Source: Oscarella lobularis
Lineage: Eukaryota; Porifera; Homoscleromorpha; Homosclerophorida; Oscarellidae
Length of the DNA stretch: 64,000 nt
Assembly (NCBI RefSeq): GCF_947507565.1
Contig: NC_089182.1
Span: forward strand, 2,480,001 to 2,544,000
Direction of reading: 5' to 3'
The notes under the pieces are model-generated. The model had not been told where the DNA came from, searched no databases, and saw nothing but the letters and a program-made list of their open reading frames with translations. A program made the translations under genes and the position numbers. The stretch's first letter is position 1. Every line of letters begins with the position of its first letter. This document shows positions 1-10,888 of the stretch, piece after piece.

Positions 1-128
1 CTCAAGTTGGTGTGGTGATTGTACCAGTTTCTTGACTTCGTCAATCGACTTGTTGTACTTATCACAGAGCATCTTCATACTATCATAACTAAAGAACAGG
101 TGTGAGGCTCCCCCGTGAACGCCCCTAT
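1..128 (-). CDS. Partial exon of an unidentified minus-strand gene
   Basis: On the minus strand a good acceptor (cttcag) at about 130 is followed by an open frame that runs off the left edge. The translation includes HLFFSYDSMKMLCDKYNK and then a Lys/Glu-rich helix-like stretch ending SPHQLE. Codon use looks like the neighbouring real genes, and there is no stop in the 128 bases. I do not recognise the family, so no function is given. The upstream exons should lie to the right but none is clear between 130 and 875. It could also be an isolated chance frame, though the composition argues for coding. Confidence 0.45.
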
Positions 129-221
129 CTGAAGTATGAAGAAGTAAGTGAAAAAAAAAGAGTGTGCGTGTCTGCAATCTTTTATCGTGAACTCTATTTT
201 AATTTTTTTAATACCTTGTAG

Positions 222-430
222 GATCGAAGTCGACCGTGACCCTATTGATTGCTGGTTTCATGTCGGGAAAATCTCGACACACCCAACTATGGTACAGAAA
301 GGGGGAGGAGTGCTCGAAAATATTCGTGCGACTGTTCTACGCCTTCGTTTTCGCACCGTATGGTTTCTATAATCTCGTTCGCCTCATCGACGTTCTCCTA
401 GCGTCGAAGAGCGAAGCGATTAGATGCTAG
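222..430 (+). CDS. Possible small exon or ORF, unidentified
   Basis: A stretch after an acceptor-like tract (ttgtag at about 221) is open in one frame up to a TAG at 428-430. It would encode about 68 residues with a hydrophobic, aromatic segment (FVRLFYAFVFAPYGFYNL) that could be a membrane helix. Just upstream, an ATG at 136 followed by a strong donor (gtaagt) would splice into a different frame and give only about 53 residues. The two readings disagree, so this may be a real exon of a short gene or nothing at all. Confidence 0.2.
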
Positions 431-875
431 CACGTGGCAATGGTCGACGCGACGTCTTTGTCTTTACCGTTCGCTGTAGAGGCCAATGATAGGTAACTGC
501 TCCTACTAAATTGGGACTGTGAAGCTTCAGTTGGCGTTTGGAAACGCTGTCCATCGCCGAAGACGAGACAACACGCCAAAAGACACGACCCCGGATGCCT
601 GTGCAGAGTCCCCGAATATCCGGAGATGTCGCGCGCAAACACAACGAAGGTCAACATGTAAAACACGGACGCGTTCTTCAAATTAGCATTACGTTGGACA
701 CTCTTATCCGCGACTCCACGTACCCAACGAGGATGTATACACATACTTGACTGATTAGAAGAATTTGCATCACGTGACGGGACACCCCCTTCACGCCCTT
801 GTGGAGATGATGCAACCGCGATCCGCCCAGTCGAGATAGAAACAAACCGTAGAGCGTTCAAAAAGGTCCAACGGC
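431..875 (+). other. Region upstream of NFI, probable promoter/5' UTR
   Basis: No convincing exon is seen. Long minus-strand frames here continue antisense to the NFI DNA-binding exon and are treated as shadows. The stretch ends at the inferred NFI start codon and probably holds its promoter and 5' UTR. Confidence 0.35.
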
Positions 876-3667
876 ATGGAGGCGAAAGTCGAAGAGACGG
901 TAGTAAGCGTAAATAAGTCGTAACGATTTCGCAATATCGACGAACGCGACGATCGTACAGGACCAGTATCGTCCGTTCATCGATTCCCTTCTTCCGCACG
1001 TTCGCGCGTTCGCCTTCACGTGGTTCAACCTTCAGGCGCGTAAGCGCAAGCACTTCAAGGACAACGATCGTCGCATGACGCCGGACGAAGAGCGCCGATG
1101 CAAGGCCGAACTCGACGCCGAATCGGGCGAAGAAAAGCGCAAATGGGCGTCGCGTCTTCTCGCCAAATTGCGCAAGGACATCAAGCCGGAACATCGCGAA
1201 CAGTTCGTCCGCTCGATCGCGACGCCCGCGCCGCCGCACCAGCGCCACGCGTGCGTCCTATCGAATCCCGATCAAAAAGGCAAGATGCGACGCATCGATT
1301 GCCTTCGACAAGCCGACAAAGTCTGGCGACTCGATTTGGTCATGGTCATTCTCTTTCGCGCCGTCCCGCTCGAGTCGACCGACGGCGAACGACTCGGCAA
1401 AGTCGCGCACTGCTCCAATCCCAATCTCTGCGTACAACCGAAGCATTTGACTGTCAGCGTTCGCGAATTAGATCTCTTTCTCGCTAGTTTCATGAATCCG
1501 CGAGCCGGCAGCGGCGGTGAGAGAGCGTTCGTGTGGGGACTCGCGATCTTTCCCTTCTTTTTTTGCCCACCCCTTCGCTTTCGGTCGTTCTCCTGTCGAT
1601 GCGACTTCCACGTGGCTTTCTGTGGGGAAACGCTTTTTCTAAGAGGGGCGGTAACTTCCTTCCGATCCCCCTTTCTCTTCGCGCGTTTTCGATACTGTAC
1701 TACTATTCCTTTTTGGCGCGCGGGAAACGGAGAGTCCCCATCGATGGGTCCCCCTTTCCTCGCGTTTTTTTTTTTCGAATCGGAGGTCGCTTTCCTTTAT
1801 ACATATGTATAGCGTAACTTTTTTTTAGACGCCGACGAGCAAGATTGGGATCCGACCACGTTTCCAGGTACGAGACCACACATCTCGCAAAAACATTCCA
1901 AGAACCCTCGTTATATTTCATGTGGCAGCTGGACTACCTTACGTTTCCTTCCATATGAAATAAGCCCTAAAAATGCCACGTGTTGCATCTATATATATAG
2001 ATGATAGGGGGCCAATAATGGTCCCCCCCCCCAGAGGCTAGAGGTGTTCTATTCTATCACTCTTATTCTTTTCTTGTCGTGGGTCTTCCTAGCTGTAACT
2101 AACTGTTTAAAATCATTCCTTTCGCGTCGTTTAATAGTTTACCTTCAATTTAACTTTGTGTATAAATAATTGTTAATTATTTTTTCTTCTTACCAGAAAA
2201 CCTGGTCCGACGGGGAGCCTTCTCACCGGCCGAATTTCGACGAATTATCCAAAGTGAGCTCTTCCATAAAAGAAGAAAATAAAAGAAGAAAATAAATAAA
2301 CTTCCTTCTTAGTTCCCATAATCATCAGCTGCGCGACGGACGACCAATCCGTTGACAGTCCCCAAAGCGCGGGAAACGTCGCCTCCTCGTCCTCCATTCC
2401 AGTCCCGCACGCTCGCGGCGGCACAAAACGCTCTCGCGTCTATTTCACCGGATCCCTTCATTCGGACTACGAAGAAGAAAACGCGAGTGACGTCGAAAGC
2501 GCATCGCAGTACGGTCGATCGCCCGTCGCCTCGAGTTGGCACGGCGGCGGCGGCGGCGGCGGCGCTAGCGAACTGTGCACCAGTCCCGGCTTCATTCCCA
2601 GCTCTCCCCAGCAACCGAGTCGAGCTAAATTCATTCGAGCACTTCAAGGTCCGGCTTACGGTCATGGTGACGTCATGCTATCGTCGTCCGTTGTCCACCC
2701 ATCGACGGTAATTCAAATGGGCGAGAACGACGATCCAATGGGACCCCAATCACAATCGTTTCCGCCCGTTTTGACGGCACTTCCGAAACGTCAGGAACCG
2801 GTCGTCATTCATCCAAATCCGCATCAGCAGCAGCAGCAGCAACCGCCGCGAATTGTTCGTCAGCAGCCGTCGCCGTCGCGGTCGTCCGCCGCCGTTTTTG
2901 CGACGCAAACGCGTGCGGGTGGCGGCCTGTCTCAAATCGGTTCGTTTTCTCTCATGTCGTCATCGTCGTCGTCGTCTTCTTCGTCGCATCGGCGGGGCAC
3001 GTTTCCGTCGTCGCGATTCGGCAGCGGACGCTCGTCGGTGTCGTCGGGGTCGTCGGCGTCGCGCCCTCTTCGCGCGACGTACGCGCCGCCGCCGCCTCAA
3101 CCGTTGACAACGACGACGATGTCGGAGTTTCATCTGAGCGGCGGCTATGCGGTGCCGTCTCGCGACGCGCCGCCGCCACCGGTTATCAAAGAGGAGCGTT
3201 TGACTCCGGATCACTCTTCGCCGGGCGTTCGCACTTCTTCACCGGGCGTACACAATCTCCAAACATCTTTTGAGTCAATCAGCTTGCAAACGGTGAACGG
3301 TCCCCCCCCCACGTATTACCCCTGTAATTACATACTCCTGTTTATAGGGGATGGTTCCACTACCCAGTGGGAGTGTACCTTGGGAGACGGCGGCGACGAC
3401 AGCGGATATGACGTCGTTTCTTTCGGCTCTTTCACAACAACAACAGCAGCAGGCTTGGTTGGCTTCTGGAGGGCTGAGTGGCGGCGGCGGCGGCGGCGGC
3501 AATTCAACGAACAGCCAATTTGTTGATGACGATGACATGAATCTACTTTTAGGTAGAGAAATATAGTTCATGATTGATTGCTTGCTGTGCCGCTAATCCG
3601 TTTTTTAGGCTTGGTTGCTACTGATTCTTCTGGTGCCGTGATGTCAACAACGGCGAATACTTACTGA
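876..3667 (+). CDS. NFI: Nuclear factor I (CTF/NFI) transcription factor
   Basis: NFI proteins bind the palindromic TTGGC(N5)GCCAA site as dimers and regulate transcription in the nucleus. The exon at 961-1516 encodes the CTF/NFI DNA-binding domain, with [20 protein letters not shown], the [20 protein letters not shown] block and LDLVMVILF all clearly readable. Smaller exons follow at 1829-1867, 2197-2253, 2313-3292, 3348-3552 and 3609-3667 (TGA). They carry a low-complexity activation region with Ser, Gln, Pro and Gly runs. The start is inferred: ATG at 876 gives a nine-codon first exon with a gtaagc donor at 903, in phase with 961. Vertebrate NFI genes also have a tiny first coding exon followed by one large DNA-binding exon. 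Identity is very sure; the start and tail are less so. Confidence 0.93.
1986..2003. repeat. Perfect 18-bp AT-rich palindrome in an NFI intron
   Basis: The 18 bases catctatatatatagatg read the same on both strands. They are followed within a few bases by a second imperfect inverted repeat (ggggg-cc / ggtccccc) and a C10 run, all in the intron between 1868 and 2196. Function unknown. Confidence 0.6.
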
Positions 3668-3944
3668 TTCTTTCTGCCGCTGTTGTTGCTGTGTACATTG
3701 ATCTAACTGAAATGTTTGGAAAATTACATATGAAACTAAAATAGCAGGATTACCGTTATTTAGGTTATTATTATTATCATCGCTTTCTGTCTATTCTTTG
3801 AGTGATTTTACGTTGTTAATAAAAGTACGATTGGTTACTATAATGAATAATGGAGTCGGTGCAAAACGTACAATACAAATAATGTGCATGTCCTTGAAAA
3901 ATTAATGACAGATAAACCAATGCTTGCTTACCCCATAAGTGAAA

Positions 3945-6146
3945 CTAGCAATGGCTTTGATTTTGAAGAGCAGCAGTCAAACTTAGATGAAGTATCTAAA
4001 CAAAGTCATTAGAAAAGTAGCAGAAGCAGCAAGGTATTAATTAAATACCTTTCGAGTTGTTTCGGGCAAAATTACGCCATCGTCGTACACTCGAGAAGAG
4101 GAATGGAATGCAGAAAACGCTGCCCCCCTACAGTAGCGTTAAACGCAATACAGATCGTTTTTCCATTTCAATTCCCCCTTACCGACGAGCGTCGTCTTTG
4201 TCCGAGATTACGTCCGTGTTCTAGAAAATATCTTCCTATATTGACGTTGACTAGAAGGAGCATACCTGCGACTGCAAATCGCACAAGCCTATCCTTGCAT
4301 TAGGCCACAGGTAGAGAAAATTAGGACGCGCTGTCTGTCCGCACTGCAGTCATTAATACGCCGTAGATTCGTAGTCGTTCTTATTTTGAGAAGCCTCTCA
4401 CCATTGCAAAATTGGCTGACCCAATTCCATCTCCAATGACTATGGTGATCTTTGGCACTGTTGCCGTCGCCACGCGTCGCATCATGTGAGATCGAGCCGC
4501 AATCGTACGTGCTGCTTCGGCGGCGTCAGAAAATTTTTCTTCGTGACCCGTGTTTTGAAGAAAAATCATCGGCAGTTTTTTATTCTCGCATATTTGGATA
4601 AAGTGGGCTCCCTTTCAAAAGATTCAATCAGACTTTACTCGTATATAAAGAATGCATTACTTACTTTATATGCTGCCTGTTCAGTCAACGGTCCATCATT
4701 CGCCAAGAGACCGACGGTCCGTCTGCAAAGCGAAGGCGCGCTCTCGTACTACTTTTCCTTCTGCCGTTTTGATTAAAACTCACCCGTAGAGCCAAGCGGA
4801 ACCTGCTATCAGCTCTCTCCCAAATTTTTCCTTGAATGGCTGAAATCGACTTTTATCCACGAGCCGTCCAATAATCTGCAGGGAAGAATTTATGAAAACG
4901 AAAAACGAGTTCTCTGCACATACTAACATCTAACATGGGAAAACGATGATCGTTGCTCGGGGGAACGAGACCGCGCATTTCAGTCGGATCCCACAACGGG
5001 CTATATTCTTTACAGAAGCGAATAAGGTGCCGCCGTTATTACTGCACGCCTTCTTTCTATATACATACCAGAGTCAATCTCCTCCTCGTCCCATCCCGTT
5101 ACTTCATGTCCTATAGTCGATATGATATTCTTTGTCGTCTCAAGAGCGTCCTCTTCGTTCTCGGCATAGTGATCGGTGCAGCCGCTCACGCTGAAACAAA
5201 AAAAAATCCGAGTAAGGACTCAGACGCCGCGTCTGCGTACCGACAATGAAGATCCGCACCGCCGAGCTCTTCGACGCTGATGTCTTCTCCTGTTGCAGCC
5301 TTAATCGAAACTCAATTTCACCGCGTGAAATTGATTGTGGGTATGTCGTTCTACTTTGACTAGAGGCGGTCCGCCGAGGTAGAGGGAGCCCAAGCCCTTC
5401 ACCATAATCGCTTCTTGTGACATCGTGGGAATGTACGCGGCGCCGGCTGTGCACGATCCGCACACAACTGCAATCTAGGAAGGGAAAAAAATTAAAGTTT
5501 TGCTCTGCAATAGAGAAGGGATTTCTCTCACCACGGGGATTCGCATTGACGACATTATAGCCTGGTTGTAGAAAACGCGTCCGCCGTGTTCTCGATCAGG
5601 AAAAATCTCGGCCTAATAGAGAAGATAAAAAGTCTAAATACTAATTATTAATTCTCAATGTACCTGAAGTGGCAGAAAGGCACCGCCCGAGTCAACAAGC
5701 GTCACAAGCGGCAGTCGATTCCGCATGGCGATATCCTGAGCACGGAGCTGCTTCTTGAGCGTAATTGGAAACACGCTGCCGCCTTTCACTGTCGCGTCGT
5801 TCGCCATGACAACGCACAGTCGTCCGGAAATTTTCCCTATTCCGGCAACCACGCCTCCCGACGGCACGTTGCCGTACGGCAAGTCGATCCCGGCGAGCGG
5901 CGACAGTTCGAGAAAGGGGCTCGTCGGGTCGAGTAGAAGACGAAGGCGATCGCGAACGAACAGCTTCCCGCTTTGTCGCGTGTGTCGCTCGATCGCTTTG
6001 GGACCCCCGCCGACGCGCGACGCCGCCGTCGCTCGTTCGAGCTGCTCCGCCGTCGTCGCGTTTTCGCGCACGTTCGCTCGATACGTCGGCGTCGAATCGT
6101 TGACTCTGGAACCGACGACGATAGAGAGCCGACGAAAGTTTCGCAT
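3945..6146 (-). CDS. MCCC2: MCCC2-family acyl-CoA carboxyltransferase beta subunit, divergent
   Basis: The family transfers carboxyl from carboxybiotin to an acyl-CoA. MCCC2 does this for 3-methylcrotonyl-CoA in mitochondrial leucine breakdown. The start is ATG at 6146 ([14 protein letters not shown], a basic presequence-like end). Eleven or so short exons follow to a TAG at 3945. The N-terminal crotonase-like half is well kept: [73 protein letters not shown]. The C-terminal half keeps [10 protein letters not shown] and a recognisable end. It differs where MCCC2 is glycine-rich: [14 protein letters not shown] is read instead of IGGSYGAGNYGMCG, and the MGGEQAANVL block is replaced by LCDLQSQ. 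It may therefore be a diverged paralogue. It shares a ~200-bp upstream region with the Tctex1 gene at 6349. Confidence 0.8.
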
Positions 6147-6348
6147 TTTGGCCAGAGCGAAATTCCCGTACAACAATAATGTTAATTGTAATTATTTAAT
6201 TTATCTACGACTTCGTTCGTTATATTAGACCGAGGATGGCGGCATTATCTGACCGTACATATGAAATTGGGGTGTATAAATTGGTATACATGAATCATAC
6301 CTGTAGCTCACGTGCAAAGGCGTGTTTACCCCCCTGCAAAACGTATCC
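6147..6348. promoter_or_regulatory. Putative bidirectional promoter between MCCC2-like and Tctex1 genes
   Basis: Only 202 bp separate the inferred start codons of two divergently transcribed genes, so both promoters must lie here or overlap the 5' ends. No TATA box at a convincing distance was seen. This is inferred from spacing only. Confidence 0.4.
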
Positions 6349-6921
6349 ATGGCTCAAGCACAAGGCCACCTGCTCGAAGCGAAGCTCGAGGCGGCGGCGA
6401 CGACGACGAACGAGTCGCGACTGAGCACGCTGCGAATGAAAACGTCAGCCGTCTTCTCGTTCGACAACATCAAGAAGGCGGGCGGCGTCGGAGGAGCGAG
6501 CGTGAGTCGCATTCAAATGTCCGACGCTCCCGGCCAGCGGGCGCCGGGCGACGTCAAGCGACGCGTAACCTACGAGAACACGTATCGCATGGAGCCGACG
6601 AAGGCGTTTCCCTACAGCAAAGTGAAATCGATTATTGCCGAAGTGATGACGCGCGAGCTCGAGAAACAGCGCTACGAGCCGATTGCCTGTCGTCAATTGA
6701 CGAAGACGCTCTCGGAGATGATCAAGAGTCGCGTGAAGGATCTCGATTTGGCTCGATATCGACTCGTCTGCGTCGTTCACATCGGCGAGCTGAAGGATCA
6801 GGGCGTTCGAGTGGCGAGCCAGTGCGTGTGGAATCCCGAGTGGGATTGCTATTCGGAGTTCAGCTTCAAAAACAGTTCTCTATTCGCAATTGGGGTCGTC
6901 TACGGTATTTATACGGAATGA
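6349..6921 (+). CDS. DYNLT5: Tctex1-domain dynein light chain (DYNLT5/TCTEX1D1-like)
   Basis: Intronless frame of 190 codons from ATG (MAQAQGHLLEAK) to TGA. A variable N-terminal ~75 residues precede a full Tctex1 domain. Diagnostic stretches are YENTYRMEPTKAFPYSKVKS, KTLSEMIKSRVKDL, YRLVCVVHIGE and the C-terminal block FKNSSLFAIGVVYGIYTE. Tctex1-type light chains dimerise and bind intermediate chains of cytoplasmic or axonemal/IFT dyneins; this subtype with a long N-terminal extension is usually linked to cilia. An upstream in-frame extension exists but lacks an ATG. It lies convergent with PPWD1 and divergent from the carboxyltransferase. Two further Tctex1 genes lie in the window (10204 and 25664). 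Confidence 0.9.
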   Translation: MAQAQGHLLEAKLEAAATTTNESRLSTLRMKTSAVFSFDNIKKAGGVGGASVSRIQMSDAPGQRAPGDVKRRVTYENTYRMEPTKAFPYSKVKSIIAEVMTRELEKQRYEPIACRQLTKTLSEMIKSRVKDLDLARYRLVCVVHIGELKDQGVRVASQCVWNPEWDCYSEFSFKNSSLFAIGVVYGIYTE

Positions 6922-7029
6922 GAAGAAGAAAGAAAAAAAAAGGATACAGTAGACTAGTACACTTTTTTCTCTCTCTCTCTCTTTGGGGTCTCGCTCTCGT
7001 AGTACCGTTTTTTTAGAGGTAATGAGCTG

Positions 7030-9976
7030 CTACTTAATTGTAATGTTGACTAACCGGACTTCTTCGTATGGCCTGTCACTGCGCGGATTCGTCTTCACTT
7101 GGGATATCTTGTGAGCGACTTCCATGCCGGCGGTCACTCTTCCAAACACCGTGTGCTTGTTGTCCAGCCAAGGCTATAAAAGAAAAAGCCCCCATGAATA
7201 TAAGAAATACGAATGGTGATCGTACGTGTACCGTAGGAACGACGGTGATGAAGAACTGGGCTCCGTTCGTGTTCGGACCGGCGTTGGCCATGCTAAGTGT
7301 GTACGGTCGATCGTGGCGCAAATTTCTGTCGAATTCGTCTTCGAAATCGTGTCCCCAAATCGACTCTCCTCCCGTTCCGTCGCCTATACACGGAATGCCA
7401 AGTGCAGGTGAAAAAACCCTTGGTTCGAACCTTTCGGATCGCCCGTCTGTATCATAAATCCCTTTATGACGCGATGAAAAATGTTGGAGTTGTAGTATCC
7501 CTCGCGGGAGTGCACGCAGAAATTCTCCACCGTTTTCGGACACCTATAAAAGAATTTCACCTTCCTCCCTCTCTCTCTCCCGTCAATGTACTTACTCTTT
7601 AGGAAAGAGCTTCAAGTGAATATCGCCCAAGGTCGTGTGCATCACTGCCGAATCAGAAACGCGTTTTTCCGCCGTTGCCTAGAAACGAAAAATCTTCCCA
7701 CCCTCCTGTTATTTTTCAATAACTGAGCATACACTCGTCGCAGCCATCTGCTCTTCTTTCGTCGGCTTCTCGTTGAAAACGTCTCGCTCTGCACCGGCAC
7801 TAGAAATAGGAAATCGACAATTTTTTTAATTAAATCGTTATTCTACGTTCAACCAGACCCTTTGGCGTCGTGATCCGGTTCGCGCTGAGTCAATAGATAA
7901 AATCGATTCTTTTTCAAAGCCGTGCAAAAGAGAGTCGGATCGGCTTGAGCCTGCTGAAGACCGGGATTGTCCGACGCTTGCATCTCCTTCAAGAGAATTA
8001 TCGCGAAAACACTAAGCAACGAGCGGAACTGTACCATCGTCAAGGCAGCCGACGATCGAGAAAGCTTTCCCTGATAGAGAGACAGCTGTAAAAATCGAAC
8101 GCTCTCCTCCTGTAAGAATAGGTCGCGGGGGTAATCTGAAACTCAAACGAGTGCGGTGAAACCGGTACTAATTATAGTCAACTCGATTTTCAGCGATTGT
8201 TAGGAGTGACTGTTAGTGAATTAACGGTTTCACCGCGGTAAAATCTCTTACTTTGCCGATCATTCGGACGCATTTGTTCGTATACAGATTGACAACTGAA
8301 AATAATTGCGACTAACATAATTTTCTTTTCTTTCTTCAATCGTCGAACCTTTAATTCCAAGCATCGTAGGATACAGTATAAAATTTCCGCTGTCGTCAAA
8401 CACTAAAGAACGCGTCTATTCAATTTAAAAATTGCGATATTTTTATTAGCAAATTTTTACCGGCAGTAGACAAAGCCATCTGGTCTCGGAGTGCCTTGTT
8501 CAGTTCCTTCTCCGTGGCAATTCGACGATTGAATTCCATATCCTGCAAAACGGCATTCGTCTAGAGGGGGACGAGGATGAATAGAAACGACGCGCAAAAA
8601 TAAAGCAGCCGAGCTACTTTTTGAATTTCCTGATACATTGCCAAGGATTCGTCGAAGACGCGATACGCTTTTCCCGTTAGGAAACGAAACACGCGAACCT
8701 GAGTCATAGTGCACCCGCTTGAAAGATAAAAAAAAATTTCTAAACGCAAAAGGCTCACTTTTCGGTCCGTTGCCATCGCAACGAACAGCTCGCCGTTCGG
8801 AGAGAACGACAACGAGATTGGCGTCGCTTTGGCCTAAAATTATTTAGAATAATAAAAAAGACGGTAATTACTTTTAACCCAGACCTTGGCGAAATCGTAT
8901 AAGTCGGTGTCGGTCTTGAATTCAAAATGAACGTGGGAGGGAAATTTGTAATCGCCGGTCGGCCCAGTCCAGTACTCAATCATGCCCATCGAGTCCCCAG
9001 AGACGACGGTGTCATACACGCTGTTATACTAGAAATGCAGTAAAATGACTTTCATCAGATCAACTATTGAATGTACTGTACTTTGATGAATTGACATGGA
9101 CGGCTATGAAGCGTTTCCAACGTATGAATGGGAGCATTGCCACCCCTTCCGTCGTATATCTGAATTATAGGCTCCGTTTTTTGAGACCTAGATTACGTCG
9201 TATAAATATAAATATATGCCTAATGGGCGCCGAAGAATTCGGTCTGCTCTTACACTGCCAGCGCCGCAATCGGTGCCCCGGGCGGATAGATCCACTCGCA
9301 ACAGTTGGGAACAAAATTGAGTTTAAACATGTTAATCATATCTAAATCGATTGTGAATGCGCTAAGAGTCCCCTGCACGTTTTGCGCACCAAAATTTATG
9401 ACGTCAAAAACTTTCAGTGCCTTATCGCTCGATATTGTGGCCGTCAGAAGTCCGTCCGCGCTGGCGCAAAGACCCTCGACCGAACCTTGGCGAATACTCG
9501 AAAAAAATTTATAAATTCGCGTTTTTTTTCGCACCTAGGTGAGCTCGAAAGTGTTTGACAAACTCGATGCCGGTTTCCTGCTTTTTCCAGAATTTTACGT
9601 GCCCGTCGCAGCTCGCCGTTACGATGAAATCGGTTCTGTGCGCAGCGCGATCGCTGAGATGTGGTGCGCGCGTGGCTTTTTTTTTCTCCTCTTACTTTGT
9701 CACTTCTACGTGCGTTATGACGTCCCTGTGCATGTAGCTGATTTCGTACATCTTTGCCGTCGGCAGAGCGTCCAGATACGTCTTTTCGAACTCGAGAACT
9801 GCGTCGCGAAAAGTTCGAGTGGAGGAATGGAGGCGTTTTCGCGCTGTCTACTACGCACCCTTCGGTTTTTTCGCTTTGCTTTCCTCTGGAGCGGGCATCG
9901 GGCCGACAACGTCGTCGTCGTCGCTGTTGTCGTTTGTGGCTAAGTCCGGAGGTCTCGGCCGCTTGACGACTTCCAT
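7030..9976 (-). CDS. PPWD1: PPWD1, WD-repeat peptidyl-prolyl isomerase
   Basis: PPWD1 is a nuclear, spliceosome-associated cyclophilin with an N-terminal WD40 propeller. The start is ATG at 9976 ([16 protein letters not shown], then an acidic Asp run). WD parts include [14 protein letters not shown]-type and [14 protein letters not shown] sequence, [37 protein letters not shown] and [16 protein letters not shown]. The C-terminal cyclophilin domain reads [17 protein letters not shown] (with the catalytic Arg), [34 protein letters not shown] and QFFITVVPT, and ends VNITIK before TAG at 7030. About ten introns are present, mostly 50-100 nt. Order and spacing match the family along its whole length, so identity is sure; some inner splice sites were not fixed. 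Confidence 0.93.
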
Positions 9977-10203
9977 GTTGGATAGGAATACGGGAGCTTG
10001 CTCGAGTATTTATCTGCAATGTTAATCCGCAAAATTTTTTAATTTCTTGCTACAGTACAGTTTTCGAAAGAAGACACCAATCAATTTATTTGCTAAACTT
10101 CAATGTCTCATTGTGTACGTACCTGAAATTAATTCATACCAATTAAAACTTTCACACGTTTGGTTGGATGGGTTAGATATTTAGCACTAAGAGCCACTGA
10201 GCG
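9977..10203. promoter_or_regulatory. Putative bidirectional promoter of PPWD1 and second Tctex1 gene
   Basis: A 227-bp AT-rich gap separates two divergent start codons (PPWD1 at 9976 on minus, Tctex1 at 10204 on plus). No named motif is claimed; the call rests on spacing and orientation. Confidence 0.4.
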
Positions 10204-10698
10204 ATGGGGGATCAACCCGAGTTGAAGAGAAAGCGAAGCCAAACGTCCAAATCCAGCCTGACTTCAATGGGAAGGCGAAAATCGCTGAAAAGAGAAAGTA
10301 GCATAAGATGCGACAGTTTGACAGACGTTCTGGCTCGAGTACCCAAGCAATACGAAAACACGTACAGAATGGAACCGATAAAGAAGTTCCCCCACGACGC
10401 GACGGTAAAAATCGTAACGGAGACGCTGGAAAAACATCTGAAAGGAGAACAGTATCAGCCCGAATTCGCCGGCCAAATGTGCCTGTCGCTTAGCGAGGTG
10501 ATCAAACAAAGGGTCAAAGAGCTCAACGTGGAACGCTACAGAATAATCGTAGTCGTTCACATCGGTCAAAAGCGCGCTGAAGCTCGCGTGGCGAGCCGCT
10601 GCCTTTGGCACGACAAGTACGATACGTCGGCAACGGGGAGCTTCAAGAACGATTCGTTATTCGCTGTGGGAATCGTCTACGGAATATACTATGAGTGA
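10204..10698 (+). CDS. Tctex1-domain dynein light chain, second copy
   Basis: Intronless 164-codon frame, ATG to TGA. The N-terminal ~55 residues are basic and Ser-rich (RRKSLKRESSIR, possible basophilic kinase sites). They are followed by a complete Tctex1 domain: YENTYRMEPIKKFPHDATVK, SLSEVIKQRVKELN, YRIIVVVHIGQK, VASRCLW and FKNDSLFAVGIVYGIYYE. It shares YENTYRMEP and the C-terminal block with the gene at 6349, so the two are paralogues of the DYNLT5-like branch. Divergence in most other positions shows the duplication is not recent. It is convergent with RAD23 and divergent from PPWD1. The role is inferred from the family: dynein light chain, likely ciliary. Confidence 0.88.
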   Translation: MGDQPELKRKRSQTSKSSLTSMGRRKSLKRESSIRCDSLTDVLARVPKQYENTYRMEPIKKFPHDATVKIVTETLEKHLKGEQYQPEFAGQMCLSLSEVIKQRVKELNVERYRIIVVVHIGQKRAEARVASRCLWHDKYDTSATGSFKNDSLFAVGIVYGIYYE

Positions 10699-10888
10699 AG
10701 GACGAGAACATGTTTGAACAGTGCGATCATTGATTGATTGCATTTGCCGCACATATATTCCGCTAGTAGTAGTGCGTTCGTCTAATTATTGAGAGAGACT
10801 AGACTAAATAAGGAAACCGCGGTCCATATTCACGACAACAAAGGGGGAAGGGGAATGAACGGACAAACGTCTTCCAATCGCGCTTTCT

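Noticed and set aside
427-1248. A 273-codon minus-strand frame
   Set aside because: It lies antisense to the NFI DNA-binding exon, has no recognisable domain and is Arg-rich, as expected for the reverse of CG-rich codons.
9444-10019. A 191-codon minus-strand frame at the PPWD1 5' end
   Set aside because: Wrong frame relative to the WD-repeat exons, which splice in another frame and match PPWD1.
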